Positions 8,595 through 16,341 of a stretch of 54,715 bases of DNA are shown here, one piece after another (within the stretch, counting starts at the first letter, position 1; every line of letters begins with the position of its first letter). Where the stretch lies: positions 1-54,715 of the forward strand of contig JBCCGG010000041.1 of assembly GCA_039029395.1 (NCBI GenBank). The letters run 5' to 3'. The translations under genes were made by a program, and so were the position numbers. The notes beneath the pieces are model-generated. The model saw only the letters and a program-made list of their open reading frames with translations, had not been told where the DNA came from and made no database searches. The stretch comes from JBCCGG01 sp039029395 (lineage in GTDB: Bacteria; Pseudomonadota; Alphaproteobacteria; Kiloniellales; JAKSDN01).

Positions 8595-9459
8595 AGCCCT
8601 GTTGATTGCCGGGGTTGCGTTTGCCGCAGTGCCTGCGGCGGCGGAGGACAAGCTCAAGGTCGTTGCGAGCTTCTCCATCCTCGGCGATATGGTGGAACAG
8701 GTTACCGGCGATTTGGCCGAGGTCACGACCATAGTCGGCCCGGATGCCGATGCGCACATCTACACGCCCAACGCAAGCGACGCCAAGGCCGTGGCGAATG
8801 CCGATGTGATCTTCGTGAACGGCTTGGGTTTCGAGACCTGGTCGCAAACCTTGATTGACAACTCCGGGACCAAGGCAGAGGTCTTCGTCGCCACCGAGGG
8901 CGTGACACCCTTGGAGGTCGACGGCGAAGTCGATCCGCACGCCTGGAACGCACTCCCAAACGGCGTCATCTACGTCACCAATATCGCGGATGACCTGTCC
9001 AAGACCGACCCGGAACATGCGGCCACCTACCAAGCCAATGCAGAGGCTTACATTGAAAAGTTAACCGCGCTGCACGAGCATGCGCTCAGAGAGTTCGGCA
9101 AGTTGCCTGCAGATCGGCGGACGGTGGTGACCGCCCACGACGCCTTTGGCTATCTGGAGGACGCCTACGGCTTGACGTTCCTGGCGCCAGTCGGCATCGA
9201 CACCGAGGCAGAACCCTCGGCCAATGAACTTGCCGCACTGATCGATCATTTAAAAGAAGCTGGCGCGGGTGCGCTCTTCGTCGAAAACATCACCAGCCCG
9301 GCGTTGGTGCAGCAGATCGAGCGGGAAACCGGGATCAAGATCGGTGGGCAGCTCTACTCTGACGCGCTTTCGGAGCGCGGTGGTCCGGCGACCAGTTACG
9401 AGAAAATGTTCCAGCATAACTTGGATGTGATCATCCAAGCTTTAAGTGCCCAGACGTAG
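8578..9459 (+). CDS. Metal ABC transporter substrate-binding protein (cluster A-I, TroA/ZnuA-like)
   Basis: Periplasmic binding protein of 293 residues with a classical signal peptide (MKNLVRALLIAGVAFAAVPAAAE). The start at 8578 is preferred because TAGGAG precedes it at suitable spacing; the ATG at 8569 would lie on that site. Likely metal ligands are His in DADAHIYTPN, His in EVDPHAWNA, His in VTAHDAFGYL and Asp in LYSDALSE. This three-His-plus-Asp set resembles TroA and ZnuA rather than the His-His-Glu-Asp set of manganese proteins. The His-rich loop common in zinc-specific ZnuA is absent. It is the last gene of the riboswitch operon and is followed by an intrinsic terminator. Confidence 0.92.
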   Translation: MKNLVRALLIAGVAFAAVPAAAEDKLKVVASFSILGDMVEQVTGDLAEVTTIVGPDADAHIYTPNASDAKAVANADVIFVNGLGFETWSQTLIDNSGTKAEVFVATEGVTPLEVDGEVDPHAWNALPNGVIYVTNIADDLSKTDPEHAATYQANAEAYIEKLTALHEHALREFGKLPADRRTVVTAHDAFGYLEDAYGLTFLAPVGIDTEAEPSANELAALIDHLKEAGAGALFVENITSPALVQQIERETGIKIGGQLYSDALSERGGPATSYEKMFQHNLDVIIQALSAQT

Positions 9460-9501
9460 TTTCGGCTAAACAGCACTTCATTGAGGTGCCTTATCAATGA
9501 G

Positions 9502-9528
9502 AAACCCTCGGGAATACCGGGGGTTTTT
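9502..9528 (+). terminator. Rho-independent terminator of the riboswitch/importer operon
   Basis: AAACCCTCGG (9502-9511) pairs with CCGGGGGTTT (9517-9526) over ten positions with one G-U pair and a five-base loop, followed directly by five Ts (9524-9528). It lies 43 bases after the binding-protein stop and is the cleanest intrinsic terminator in the window. Confidence 0.88.
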
Positions 9529-9752
9529 CGTGCTGGGTAAACTCACCCGTGGACCGCACTAAGACACAATATTGGCAGTGCAAAGTATGTTTTTACTGTG
9601 CGTTGCGGTTTGGACCGACGACCGTAAGAGGGCTCCACGCCCCGCCCCATTGCACAGCCGGCCGATATCGGCCAAAACCCCAATGGGCTCTGTTCTTGAG
9701 CGGAGGCCTCTATTGGGGCTCAGGTGGCTGATCACGCCGGAGAAAGAAACCA
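9529..9752. other. Intergenic stretch with palindromes, no gene seen
   Basis: No convincing gene. It holds a 14-base perfect palindrome GGCCGATATCGGCC (9660-9673). Complementary blocks CCCCAAT (9678-9684) and ATTGGGG (about 9712-9718) could fold the leader of the following methyltransferase gene. GGAGAAAG near 9738 is the probable ribosome site for that gene. Confidence 0.35.
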
Positions 9753-10601
9753 ATGAATGACGCCATGTCGGACTCGTTCGAGTACATTCATGGCAGTTCG
9801 CCGGAGGAACAACGGCGGCTGTCCCTGCTCAATGACGTCTTGAACGAGTCTTGCTTGAGAGAGCTCGATCTCCAGCCAGGAGAGAAGGTCTTGGATCTTG
9901 GCAGTGGGCTTGGTCAGTTTACGCGCCTGATAGCACGGACCGTGGGCAGCCAGGGACATGTGGTCGGCATAGAGCGAGACCCAGATCAACTATCGCAAGC
10001 GAAAAGATTAGCCGATAGCTCAAAGGAGTCGGAGCTCGTAGATTTTCGCCAAGGCGATGCGCTGGATCTCCCCTTGAGCGGGTCGGAATGGGGCACCTTC
10101 GACGTCGCCCATGCGCGCTTTCTTCTCGAGCATATGCCCCGTCCGGAGTTGGTCATTGCACAGATGTTTCGCGCGCTTCGTCCCGGCGGGCGGGTTTTCG
10201 TCTCCGATGACGATCACGACAACTTTCGTCCCTGGCCGGAGCCACCGGGCTTTCCGGCCCTCTGGCGGGCTTACGTGCGGTCCTATGAACGGCTCGGGAA
10301 CGACCCCTATATTGGGCGCCGCCTCGTCTCCTTGCTGCGGGAGGGGGGATTGACCTCTATCCGCAACACGTGCGTGTTCTTCGGGGGCTGCGCGGGAAAC
10401 GAACGATTCCAGGCAATCGCCGACAATCTGATCGGCGCTCTAGAGGGCGCGAAAGACGCAATGTTGTCTGAAGCCTTTCTGGACGAAGCGTCCTTCTATG
10501 CCGGAATGGACGGCCTTCAGCAGTGGAAAGCGGACCCCTCTGCAGTTCTGTGGTACACGGCGTGTTGCGCTGAGGGGATCGTACCAAACAGAGAAACTTG
10601 A
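9753..10601 (+). CDS. Class I SAM-dependent methyltransferase (UbiE/Methyltransf_25-like)
   Basis: A 282-residue methyltransferase with the Rossmann motifs of class I enzymes. Motif I is VLDLGSGLGQFTRLIA, motif II VVGIERD, the acidic stretch is DFRQGDALDLPL, motif IV is FDVAHARFLLEHMPRP, and GGRVFVSDDDHDNF follows. The C-terminal 110 residues are variable and presumably bind substrate. It stands alone between an upstream terminator and a long non-coding stretch. Nothing nearby indicates the substrate. Confidence 0.82.
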   Translation: MNDAMSDSFEYIHGSSPEEQRRLSLLNDVLNESCLRELDLQPGEKVLDLGSGLGQFTRLIARTVGSQGHVVGIERDPDQLSQAKRLADSSKESELVDFRQGDALDLPLSGSEWGTFDVAHARFLLEHMPRPELVIAQMFRALRPGGRVFVSDDDHDNFRPWPEPPGFPALWRAYVRSYERLGNDPYIGRRLVSLLREGGLTSIRNTCVFFGGCAGNERFQAIADNLIGALEGAKDAMLSEAFLDEASFYAGMDGLQQWKADPSAVLWYTACCAEGIVPNRET

Positions 10602-11104
10602 TTGAGTTGTCGTGCTGCGCGCTCGATTCAAAAATGATCTTCGATGGCAACAGGGAGTGATGGATTGACCTCGTTCAGCGCTGTTTCCAAGAGCGCGAAG
10701 TGCCGTGACCGAAGATATCAGCTATTCATCTGTTGGTGGTCGCTATATGAGAAAATCTGAATAGGAGATTGTTAGCCCAAAGCTAGCATTTTGGGAAGGT
10801 TGGCTCACATCGCGGCTCGCGGTGCTTGCTGACCAGGATCCCGGTCCAAGTCCGACCGAATTCATGCCGAAACAGCCAACCGTGCTTCGCTGGTTGGGCA
10901 TAGTCAGATTTGACAAACCTGACAGTGTGAATTCACGGTTTGTCTCCCTTGTGTGCCGTTAACTCCGTGGCAATGCCCTGGCAGAAAGGTACCGCGCTGC
11001 CAAGTTTTAGCGGCTTGGAACAAAGTTGTCTGTGCGATATCGTTTAATCCGTCAATGCCATGTGGAACCCTTACCGGTTCTGTGCCGTTAGAACGAGCGA
11101 GCTG
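10602..11104. other. About 500 bases of lower-GC intergenic DNA with dyads and a possible gene-tail remnant
   Basis: No intact gene is supported. The stretch contains GCCAACC/GGTTGGG (10874-10898) and a nested dyad at 10912-10944. A short open tail at 11012-11047 ends in residues LEQSCLCDIV, and resembles, in the same frame, the tail at 11642-11677. GC content and codon texture differ from the flanking core genes, which fits acquired and decaying DNA. Confidence 0.4.
10912..10944. repeat. Nested palindrome
   Basis: GACAAACC (10912-10919) and GGTTTGTC (10937-10944) are exact complements. The 17-base spacer contains the perfect palindrome GTGAATTCAC (10927-10936). It could be an operator or an RNA hairpin; there is no U-tract after it. 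Confidence 0.4.
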
Positions 11105-11317
11105 ATGCGAGCCTTCGATCCCACCAATATTCCAGCCATCGTCAATGCCATTGAGCAGGTACTAGGGGTTGCGCATCCAATTGCTCTGACCGTTCAAGCG
11201 GCGGCAAGCGACCCTGATTTGGCGCGGGAGGCATGGATCGCCATCGAGTCTCTCCCGACAGACCAGCGTCGTGCCATTGCCGGCATCCTAGCCAGCACCA
11301 TGATGCCTGGTCTTTGA
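11105..11317 (+). CDS. Small hypothetical protein, 70 residues
   Basis: I do not recognise this protein. The frame starts at the ATG at 11105, giving MRAFDPTNIPAIVNAIEQVL; a longer version would start at 11060. The composition is protein-like, with helical, Ala-rich segments and acidic and hydrophobic residues in alternation (AREAWIAIESLPTDQRRAIA), and no cysteines. A second short frame (11334-11474) begins 16 bases after its stop. It lies in lower-GC accessory DNA between two related tail-like sequences, so it may be a remnant or a small cassette gene. Confidence 0.4.
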   Translation: MRAFDPTNIPAIVNAIEQVLGVAHPIALTVQAAASDPDLAREAWIAIESLPTDQRRAIAGILASTMMPGL

Positions 11318-11333
11318 AGGACACAAGGAAGCT

Positions 11334-11474
11334 GTGGTATCGCTTTTCGACCAGGAACAGATACACGATCCGGTGGGCGATCAGGCCGCCGTCCAATACG
11401 AATTTGATTTGCGCGGTATGTCTACGGCACACGCTCGCATCGCCATCGATCGGAGTGTCTGGTTCGGGCGGTGA
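11334..11474 (+). CDS. Short frame with weak resemblance to the start of an Smr domain, possibly truncated
   Basis: A GTG-initiated frame of 46 codons following AGGAAG at short spacing. The product contains YEFDLRGMSTAHARIAID, which resembles the opening of Smr (MutS2 C-terminal) domains, where DLHGM/L is followed by an amphipathic helix. The rest of an Smr domain, including the glycine-rich loop, is missing because a TGA follows. It could be a truncated gene or a chance resemblance. It is too short for a firm call. Confidence 0.3.
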   Translation: MVSLFDQEQIHDPVGDQAAVQYEFDLRGMSTAHARIAIDRSVWFGR

Positions 11475-11641
11475 AGCAGCAACTGAACAAGGCATGTCTC
11501 TGTTGCCGCTCGATACGAAAAGTGACCTGCAAACCTCCTGATATTCGTGAAGCAGGCGGCTATTCGGCTATGGTTGTGGCTTTACGATTGCGCGGTCTAG
11601 TCATCTCCTTGCAAAGCTCGATCATGCTGACAAATCAAAGT

Positions 11642-11677
11642 GATTTGGAAAAAGGAGATCTACGCGATATTGTTTAA
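11642..11677 (+). pseudogene. Gene-tail remnant ending in DLEKGDLRDIV
   Basis: An open tail ends at the TAA at 11675-11677. It matches the tail at 11012-11047 in the same frame: over 11645-11680 against 11015-11050 about 27 of 36 bases agree, with the core GCGATAT-N-GTTTAATC shared, and both end DIV-stop. No intact parent gene is in the window. The similarity is short, so common origin is tentative. Confidence 0.25.
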
Positions 11678-11758
11678 TCTGGTTACGCCGACAGAGAATC
11701 AATTGTCGACCTGGGGAGACTCGCATTGGTTGTAGAAAAACAGTTCGAAGTTAGCACC

Positions 11759-12241
11759 ATGCCAGTACAGAAATTCGCCATTTCCATGCTTGCTATGCTC
11801 GCATTGGTCATTTTCTCGACACCGGCATCATCGCAGCAACGCCCGGATTATGGCACCCCGGTGGACAGCGCCACAGCCAAGCGAATTGCGGTTGCAACTA
11901 TAGCCGCCTGTCGCGCAGAGAACTGGAACGTTGCCGTTGCCGTCGTCGATAATCACGGCTTTCTTGTGTACTTCGAGCGCATGGACAATACGCAGACAGC
12001 CAGCGCGGAGATTGCCCAAATCAAAGCCAGCGCGGCGGCTACCTACCGCCGTCCGACCCGCGCCTTCGCTAAGGCCATCGCCAACGGCCGAACAGCGATA
12101 GTGACTTTTCCGGGTATAGTGGCTTCGCCAGGCGGTATGCCAATTTTGAAAGATGGTAAGGTCATCGGCGGCGTTGGGGTTAGCGGCGTTACCGGTGACC
12201 AGGATGAGCAATGCGCGAAAGCAGGTCTAGCCGCCATGTGA
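11759..12241 (+). CDS. Secreted GlcG/HbpS-like (DUF336) protein
   Basis: A 160-residue secreted protein of the GlcG/HbpS family, some members of which bind haem or aquo-cobalamin. It has a signal peptide (MPVQKFAISMLAMLALVIFS, cleavage after PASS-Q near residue 26). The family fold follows: RIAVATIAACRAENWNVAVA, VVDNHGFLVYFERMDNT, SAEIAQIKASAAATYRRPT and the glycine-rich end GGMPILKDGKVIGGVGVSGV. A TTG at 11726 has a better Shine-Dalgarno (GGGGAGA), so the true start may add 11 residues. It is a single gene. The ligand is unknown. Confidence 0.82.
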   Translation: MPVQKFAISMLAMLALVIFSTPASSQQRPDYGTPVDSATAKRIAVATIAACRAENWNVAVAVVDNHGFLVYFERMDNTQTASAEIAQIKASAAATYRRPTRAFAKAIANGRTAIVTFPGIVASPGGMPILKDGKVIGGVGVSGVTGDQDEQCAKAGLAAM

Positions 12242-12613
12242 TACGACGCAGGCTTTGTCAAACCAAATGAACCTGAATCGACGGCGCGTGAGTTCCGAAC
12301 GTTTTCGAATAGGAAATTGCATTCGAAACTTTAGTTGATTCCCGAAATCAAGCCTTCGTACGGTTAGGCCAAACCAGACCAGAGTCCATTTCTGGCTAGA
12401 GCCGCCAGGGTGCGCTTCGACTTTTCAGAGAGCCCGCCATCTCCACAGATTCAACAGATCTCTAGCAATACCCTTAAATCCGCCACCTTTCTTTGGGGGC
12501 AATCCTGATTCTTTCGATCAAAACAACTGTCGCCGAATCTCAGATCTACACCTCTAAGATAGCGGTTCTGGAGGCCGTGTCTCCTGCGCCACTTGACGCC
12601 ATGGGTAACTCCG
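12242..12613. other. Intergenic stretch between the HbpS-like gene and eno
   Basis: About 370 bases with no supported gene. An 8-base inverted repeat TTTCGAAT (12303-12310) / ATTCGAAA (12321-12328) lies about 60 bases after the HbpS-like stop. The two flanking genes are convergent, so both transcripts must end here, but I see no classical hairpin with a U-tract. Confidence 0.35.
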
Positions 12614-13891
12614 TCAGGTCCGCCGCACCCCCTGCCCCGCGAAGTGCGCGGCCGGGCCCAGATCCTCGGCGATCCGCAGGAGCTGGTTGTACTTGGCCAG
12701 ACGGTCCGAGCGAGAGAGCGAGCCGGTCTTGATCTGGCCGCAGTTGGTGGCGACCGCCAGGTCGGCGATCGTGGTGTCCTCGGTCTCGCCCGAGCGGTGG
12801 GACATGACCGCCCGATAGCCCGCCTTGTGGGCCATCTCGACCGCCTCAAGGGTCTCGCTGAGCGTGCCGATCTGGTTGACCTTGATGAGGATCGCGTTGG
12901 CCACGCCGCGGGCGATCCCGTCGGCCAGACGCACCGGATTGGTGACGAAGAGGTCGTCGCCGACCAGCTGAACCCGGGCGCCGATTTCCTCGGTCAGCAG
13001 GCGCCAGCCCTCCCAATCGTCCTCGGCCATGCCGTCCTCGATGGTGATGATCGGGTAGGCGCCGGTCAGCTCCGCCAGGCGCGCCACCATGGCCGCCGGG
13101 TCCAGGGTCTTGCCCTCGCCGGTCATGTTGTAGTTGCCGTCGGCGAAGTACTCGGTGGCCGCGCAGTCGAGGCCCAGCGCGATCTCCTCGCCGACGCTGT
13201 AACCGGCCTTCTCGATCGCCTTCATGATGAAGTCCAGCGCCGCCTCGCTGGACGGCAGGTCCGGGGCGAAGCCGCCCTCGTCGCCCACGTTGGTGTTGTG
13301 GCCGGCCGCTTTCAGCTCGCCGCGCAGGGCGTGGAAGACCTCGGCCCCCATGCGCAAGCCTTGGGCGAAGTCCTCGGCGCCCAAGGGCAGGATCATGAAT
13401 TCCTGGAAATCGATAGCGTTGTCGGCATGGGCGCCGCCGTTGATGATGTTCATTTGGGGCACCGGCAGGGTGCGAGCGAAAGTGCCGCCGACGTAGCGAT
13501 AGAGCGGCAAGCCGGCCTCTTGCGCCGCCGCCTTGGCGACCGCCAGGCTGACCCCGAGCAGGGCATTGGCGCCCAGGCGGCCCTTGTTCGGCGTGCCGTC
13601 CAGCTCGATCAGCAGCTTGTCGATGGCGACCTGCTCCTCGGCTTCCAGGCCGGAGAGCACGTCGAGGATCTCGTGGTTGACCGCCTCGACCGCCTTGAGC
13701 ACGCCCTTGCCGCCGTAGCGCCCCTTGTCCTGGTCGCGCAGCTCGACCGCCTCGTGGGCGCCGGTCGAGGCACCCGAGGGCACGGCCGCCCGGCCAAGCG
13801 CGCCGGTCTCGAGCGTGACCTCCACCTCGACCGTGGGATTGCCGCGGGAATCCAGGATCTCCCGCCCGCTGATATCGATAATCGCCGTCAT
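12614..13891 (-). CDS. eno: Enolase
   Basis: Phosphopyruvate hydratase, converting 2-phosphoglycerate to phosphoenolpyruvate in glycolysis. The 425-residue protein begins MTAIIDISGREILDSRGNPT and carries SGASTGAHEAVELRD, GGAHADNAIDFQEFMILP, the metal ligand region IITIEDGMAEDDWEGW, and the signature ILIKVNQIGTLSETLEA with VMSHRSGETEDTTIADLA. Length and motifs match the family. In related genomes pyrG and kdsA lie upstream and ftsB-pdhA downstream on the same strand. Here both sides have been interrupted by accessory DNA and kdsA is absent from the window. Confidence 0.98.
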   Translation of the reverse strand: MTAIIDISGREILDSRGNPTVEVEVTLETGALGRAAVPSGASTGAHEAVELRDQDKGRYGGKGVLKAVEAVNHEILDVLSGLEAEEQVAIDKLLIELDGTPNKGRLGANALLGVSLAVAKAAAQEAGLPLYRYVGGTFARTLPVPQMNIINGGAHADNAIDFQEFMILPLGAEDFAQGLRMGAEVFHALRGELKAAGHNTNVGDEGGFAPDLPSSEAALDFIMKAIEKAGYSVGEEIALGLDCAATEYFADGNYNMTGEGKTLDPAAMVARLAELTGAYPIITIEDGMAEDDWEGWRLLTEEIGARVQLVGDDLFVTNPVRLADGIARGVANAILIKVNQIGTLSETLEAVEMAHKAGYRAVMSHRSGETEDTTIADLAVATNCGQIKTGSLSRSDRLAKYNQLLRIAEDLGPAAHFAGQGVRRT

Positions 13892-14036
13892 TTATCCGCT
13901 CTCCCCCAAGTCCCCTGTCACTGGCGCGCAAGAGATAGCCGCCGTCCCCTGGTTGCGCAAGGCTGGCCGCGGCCCATTGCGCGTGCCGCGCCGCTGACGC
14001 AAGATCCCTGCCCGCTCAACCGATGGATCCGCCGCC

Positions 14037-14795
14037 ATGCGCCTGCAGCTCTCCACCTGGCCCGAGGTCGAGGCCTATCTCGCCCGCTCGACCGGGATCA
14101 TCATCCCGATCGGCTCGACCGAGCAGCACGGGCCGACCGGATTCGTCGGCACCGACGCGCTCTGCCCCGAGCTGCTCGCCCAGGCGATCGGCGAACGCCT
14201 CGGCATCCTGGTGGCGCCGACCATCTCGGTCGGCATGGCCCAGCACCACCTGGGCTTTCCCGGCTCGGTCACCTTGCGGCCCTCGACCCTGATCTCGGTG
14301 GTCCAGGACACGGTCAACTCACTCGCCCGTCACGGTTTCACGCGTTTCTTCTTCCTAAATGGCCACGGCGGCAACATTGCGACTCTAAACGCCGCTTTTG
14401 CCGAGATTTACGCCGAAAGCAGCCTGGGCACCGCCGGCCACAACCGCCCGAGCCTGCGCTGCATGCTGAAAAACTGGTGGGACTGCCAGGCAGTGGGCGC
14501 AATCTCCAAGGAATGCTTCGGCGCCGCCGAGGGCTCCCACGCGACCCCGTCCGAGGTCTCGCTCACCTACTACGGCTACCCAGAGGACGCCAAACGGGTC
14601 TGGCGCGAAGCCCTGGAGCCTAAGATCGCCCCGGACGGCCCGATCTACGACGCCGACGACTACCGCCGGCGCTTCCCCGACGGGCGCATCGGCGCCGACC
14701 CGACCCTGGCCACGGTGGAGATCGGACAGCGTCTCTTCGAAGGCGCGGTGGCCGAGATCGGCGAGATGTACGAGGCCTTTCTGGCGGAAGCCTAA
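14037..14795 (+). CDS. Creatininase-family amidohydrolase
   Basis: Metal-dependent amidohydrolase of 252 residues in the family of creatininase, MftE and formamide hydrolases. Metal-binding and active-site motifs are present: PIGSTEQHGPTG near the N-terminus, GTDA, the central FLNGHGGNIA, and SEVSLTYYG downstream. It is divergent from eno (145 bases between starts) and convergent with the PEP-CTERM gene that follows. Two partial copies of its 3' end occur farther right (16338-16385 and 17085-17181). The substrate is not evident from context. Confidence 0.88.
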   Translation: MRLQLSTWPEVEAYLARSTGIIIPIGSTEQHGPTGFVGTDALCPELLAQAIGERLGILVAPTISVGMAQHHLGFPGSVTLRPSTLISVVQDTVNSLARHGFTRFFFLNGHGGNIATLNAAFAEIYAESSLGTAGHNRPSLRCMLKNWWDCQAVGAISKECFGAAEGSHATPSEVSLTYYGYPEDAKRVWREALEPKIAPDGPIYDADDYRRRFPDGRIGADPTLATVEIGQRLFEGAVAEIGEMYEAFLAEA

Positions 14796-14849
14796 ACGAG
14801 AGCGGCTCGATCCGGCCCTCGGTGCCCTCTTGTACTGCTCGAAAAATGT

Positions 14850-14873
14850 GCTGGCCCCTTACCTGGGGCCAGC
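14850..14873. terminator. Hairpin between convergent creatininase and PEP-CTERM genes
   Basis: GCTGGCCCC (14850-14858) and GGGGCCAGC (14865-14873) form a perfect nine-base stem with a six-base loop, 55 bases after the creatininase stop. There is no U-tract on either strand, so termination may be weak or Rho-assisted. The rest of 14796-15118 shows no gene. Confidence 0.45.
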
Positions 14874-15118
14874 TTGGAGTGACATGCAAAGCATGGGAGG
14901 CAGGATCACTAACGGTGGTCAAAAATATGACCTAAACCCAATATCAAAAGTCTGCGCGCCGAACCAAAACCAATGGCCAAACGCCGTGAAAGATTTCAAG
15001 TAGTCCTCCTAAGTGCTTAAAAAAGCCACTGGAAAGGGCCCCCGGCTGATGCCTTCGCCATTAACTCAATATGTCGAAGGCACCCGTTCCGCGTCCTCAG
15101 CTCGTTCTATGCCGCCCC

Positions 15119-15832
15119 TCACCTTTGGAGCCGGCGGCGAAGAAACAGTGCGCTTAATCCCATTAGAAAGATCGCCGCAGTTGAAGGCTCCGAAACCGTA
15201 ACGACAGAGAACGCTGGCTCCAGGCCTGCGGTTGCGCCCGCCGTATGGAAGATTCCATAGCTGTTTCTGCCGTCGATATCGACATTGCCGAACAGACCGC
15301 TGAGCGCCAGCCCATTGTTCGTCGACGGGTTCAAGATCCACTGGTCAACAAGTTCCGTGATATCCCATCGGTAAAATCCATTGTCGCCGATCTCCGCGGT
15401 GGCAAAGCCATTGGCGCCATCTACGCCGTAGTCGATGTTCCCTAGGTTGCCATTGACGGCGTCAAAGGAGGCGGTCAGAGCATAAACGCTCAGGAAGACC
15501 GGACGGTCATCGCTTGCGGGGATCAATGTCGAAGCAAGACTGTTGTCATGCTGTAGCACCAGTTCCGCTGTCAATCCACTCGGGCCCAACGGCGTGCTGG
15601 GAAGGTCGCTTTGGTCAAACATCAGGAACGAGATCGATTGAAGGTCCGGGAAGCCAATATCGGCGGCCTTGTCAGCGAGGAGACGCAGACCGCTGTTGGC
15701 GCTCACATTGGGTCCAAATGTGTAGTAGGCATCGCTTGCCGTAACCGTTTGGATGACCCCGGCCTGTGCGGTGGAAGCGACGCAAAAGCCGATCGCGGCA
15801 GCTGCAAGGCCAAGAGTCAGACGTCGGGCCAT
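15119..15832 (-). CDS. PEP-CTERM sorted extracellular protein with DNRLRE-like domain
   Basis: A 237-residue secreted protein. The signal peptide is MARRLTLGLAAAAIGFCVAS (cleavage after AQA). The middle, including ISFLMFDQSDLPS and FYRWDITELVDQWI with NNGLALSG, resembles DNRLRE/CBM96-type beta-sandwich domains. The C-terminus has the sorting tag: a SEPSTAA motif, a hydrophobic span (AIFLMGLSALFL) and a basic end RRRLQR, recognised by exosortase. The start at 15832 is chosen because GGGAGGA lies seven bases upstream. No exosortase gene is in the window. A Fur-like box lies upstream at 15958-15978. Confidence 0.82.
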   Translation of the reverse strand: MARRLTLGLAAAAIGFCVASTAQAGVIQTVTASDAYYTFGPNVSANSGLRLLADKAADIGFPDLQSISFLMFDQSDLPSTPLGPSGLTAELVLQHDNSLASTLIPASDDRPVFLSVYALTASFDAVNGNLGNIDYGVDGANGFATAEIGDNGFYRWDITELVDQWILNPSTNNGLALSGLFGNVDIDGRNSYGIFHTAGATAGLEPAFSVVTVSEPSTAAIFLMGLSALFLRRRLQR

Positions 15833-15957
15833 GATCATTCCTCCCTTGCAAGAGATACTGGATTGAGTTGCTCTGTTCGCCGCAGGTCGCTCATGGCTTT
15901 GCACAACTTCGACCCAAACGCTTCGGCAAGCTCATCGAGGATCCCATAGGTATTAAC

Positions 15958-15978
15958 TGCGACTAAGAATCATTCGCA
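15958..15978 (-). promoter_or_regulatory. Fur-like box upstream of the PEP-CTERM gene
   Basis: Read on the minus strand the 21 bases are TGCGAATGATTCTTAGTCGCA. The TGCGA/TCGCA arms are complementary, and the GAATGATTCT centre matches the style of proteobacterial Fur-family operators. It lies about 125 bases before the start codon of the PEP-CTERM gene. The assignment is by eye. Confidence 0.4.
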
Positions 15979-16100
15979 ATCAGGATCCTATGAGACTGCC
16001 CTACCCCTGTCAACCTTGAATTCTTTTAGCGTGTTGAGCAGTCGACGATTCATAGCGAAACTGCCCCAAATCGGGGCGACACGGCGGTTACCTTACTGAA

Positions 16101-16341
16101 TCAAATTCTGAACAACGCGCGACGCCGGGCACCCAAACCCGCTGACCGCCGCTCGGGCACCCTCGCCTCCTTTACGAAGGAAATGAATAGCGGGTGGGGC
16201 TGAAAGGGCTTCGATTTAAGCTCCGGGTAGAACTGCACGCCGATGTGCCAGGAGTGGCTCGGCCGCTCGCCGTCGGGCGAGAGCCCTGCGCCCTCGAGCA
16301 CTTCGCCGTAGTTGATGTTGACCTCGTAGCGGTGGCGGTGA
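16101..16341 (-). pseudogene. pyrG: Truncated, diverged copy of the pyrG 3' end
   Basis: From 16341 down to about 16171 the DNA matches the last part of pyrG (18032-18239). In the pyrG frame it reads HRHRYEVNINYGEVLEGAG, then SPDGERPS, then GVQFYPELKSKPFQPHPLF. Two in-frame deletions of about five and six codons are present, and the glutaminase catalytic His of FHPE is Tyr, so it cannot be a working amidotransferase domain. Beyond 16171 the frame runs into unrelated sequence and stops near 16101. At its other end it is fused to a creatininase tail at 16338-16385. It is a duplication remnant, not a gene. Confidence 0.85.

Noticed and set aside
9549..9731. 60-codon frame between the importer operon and the methyltransferase gene
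   Set aside because: The composition is irregular, no family is recognisable, and the region has leader-like palindromes instead.
12593..14623. 676-codon plus-strand open frame opposite eno and overlapping the creatininase gene
   Set aside because: It is antisense to enolase and then out of frame in the creatininase gene. Both real genes have full motif support.
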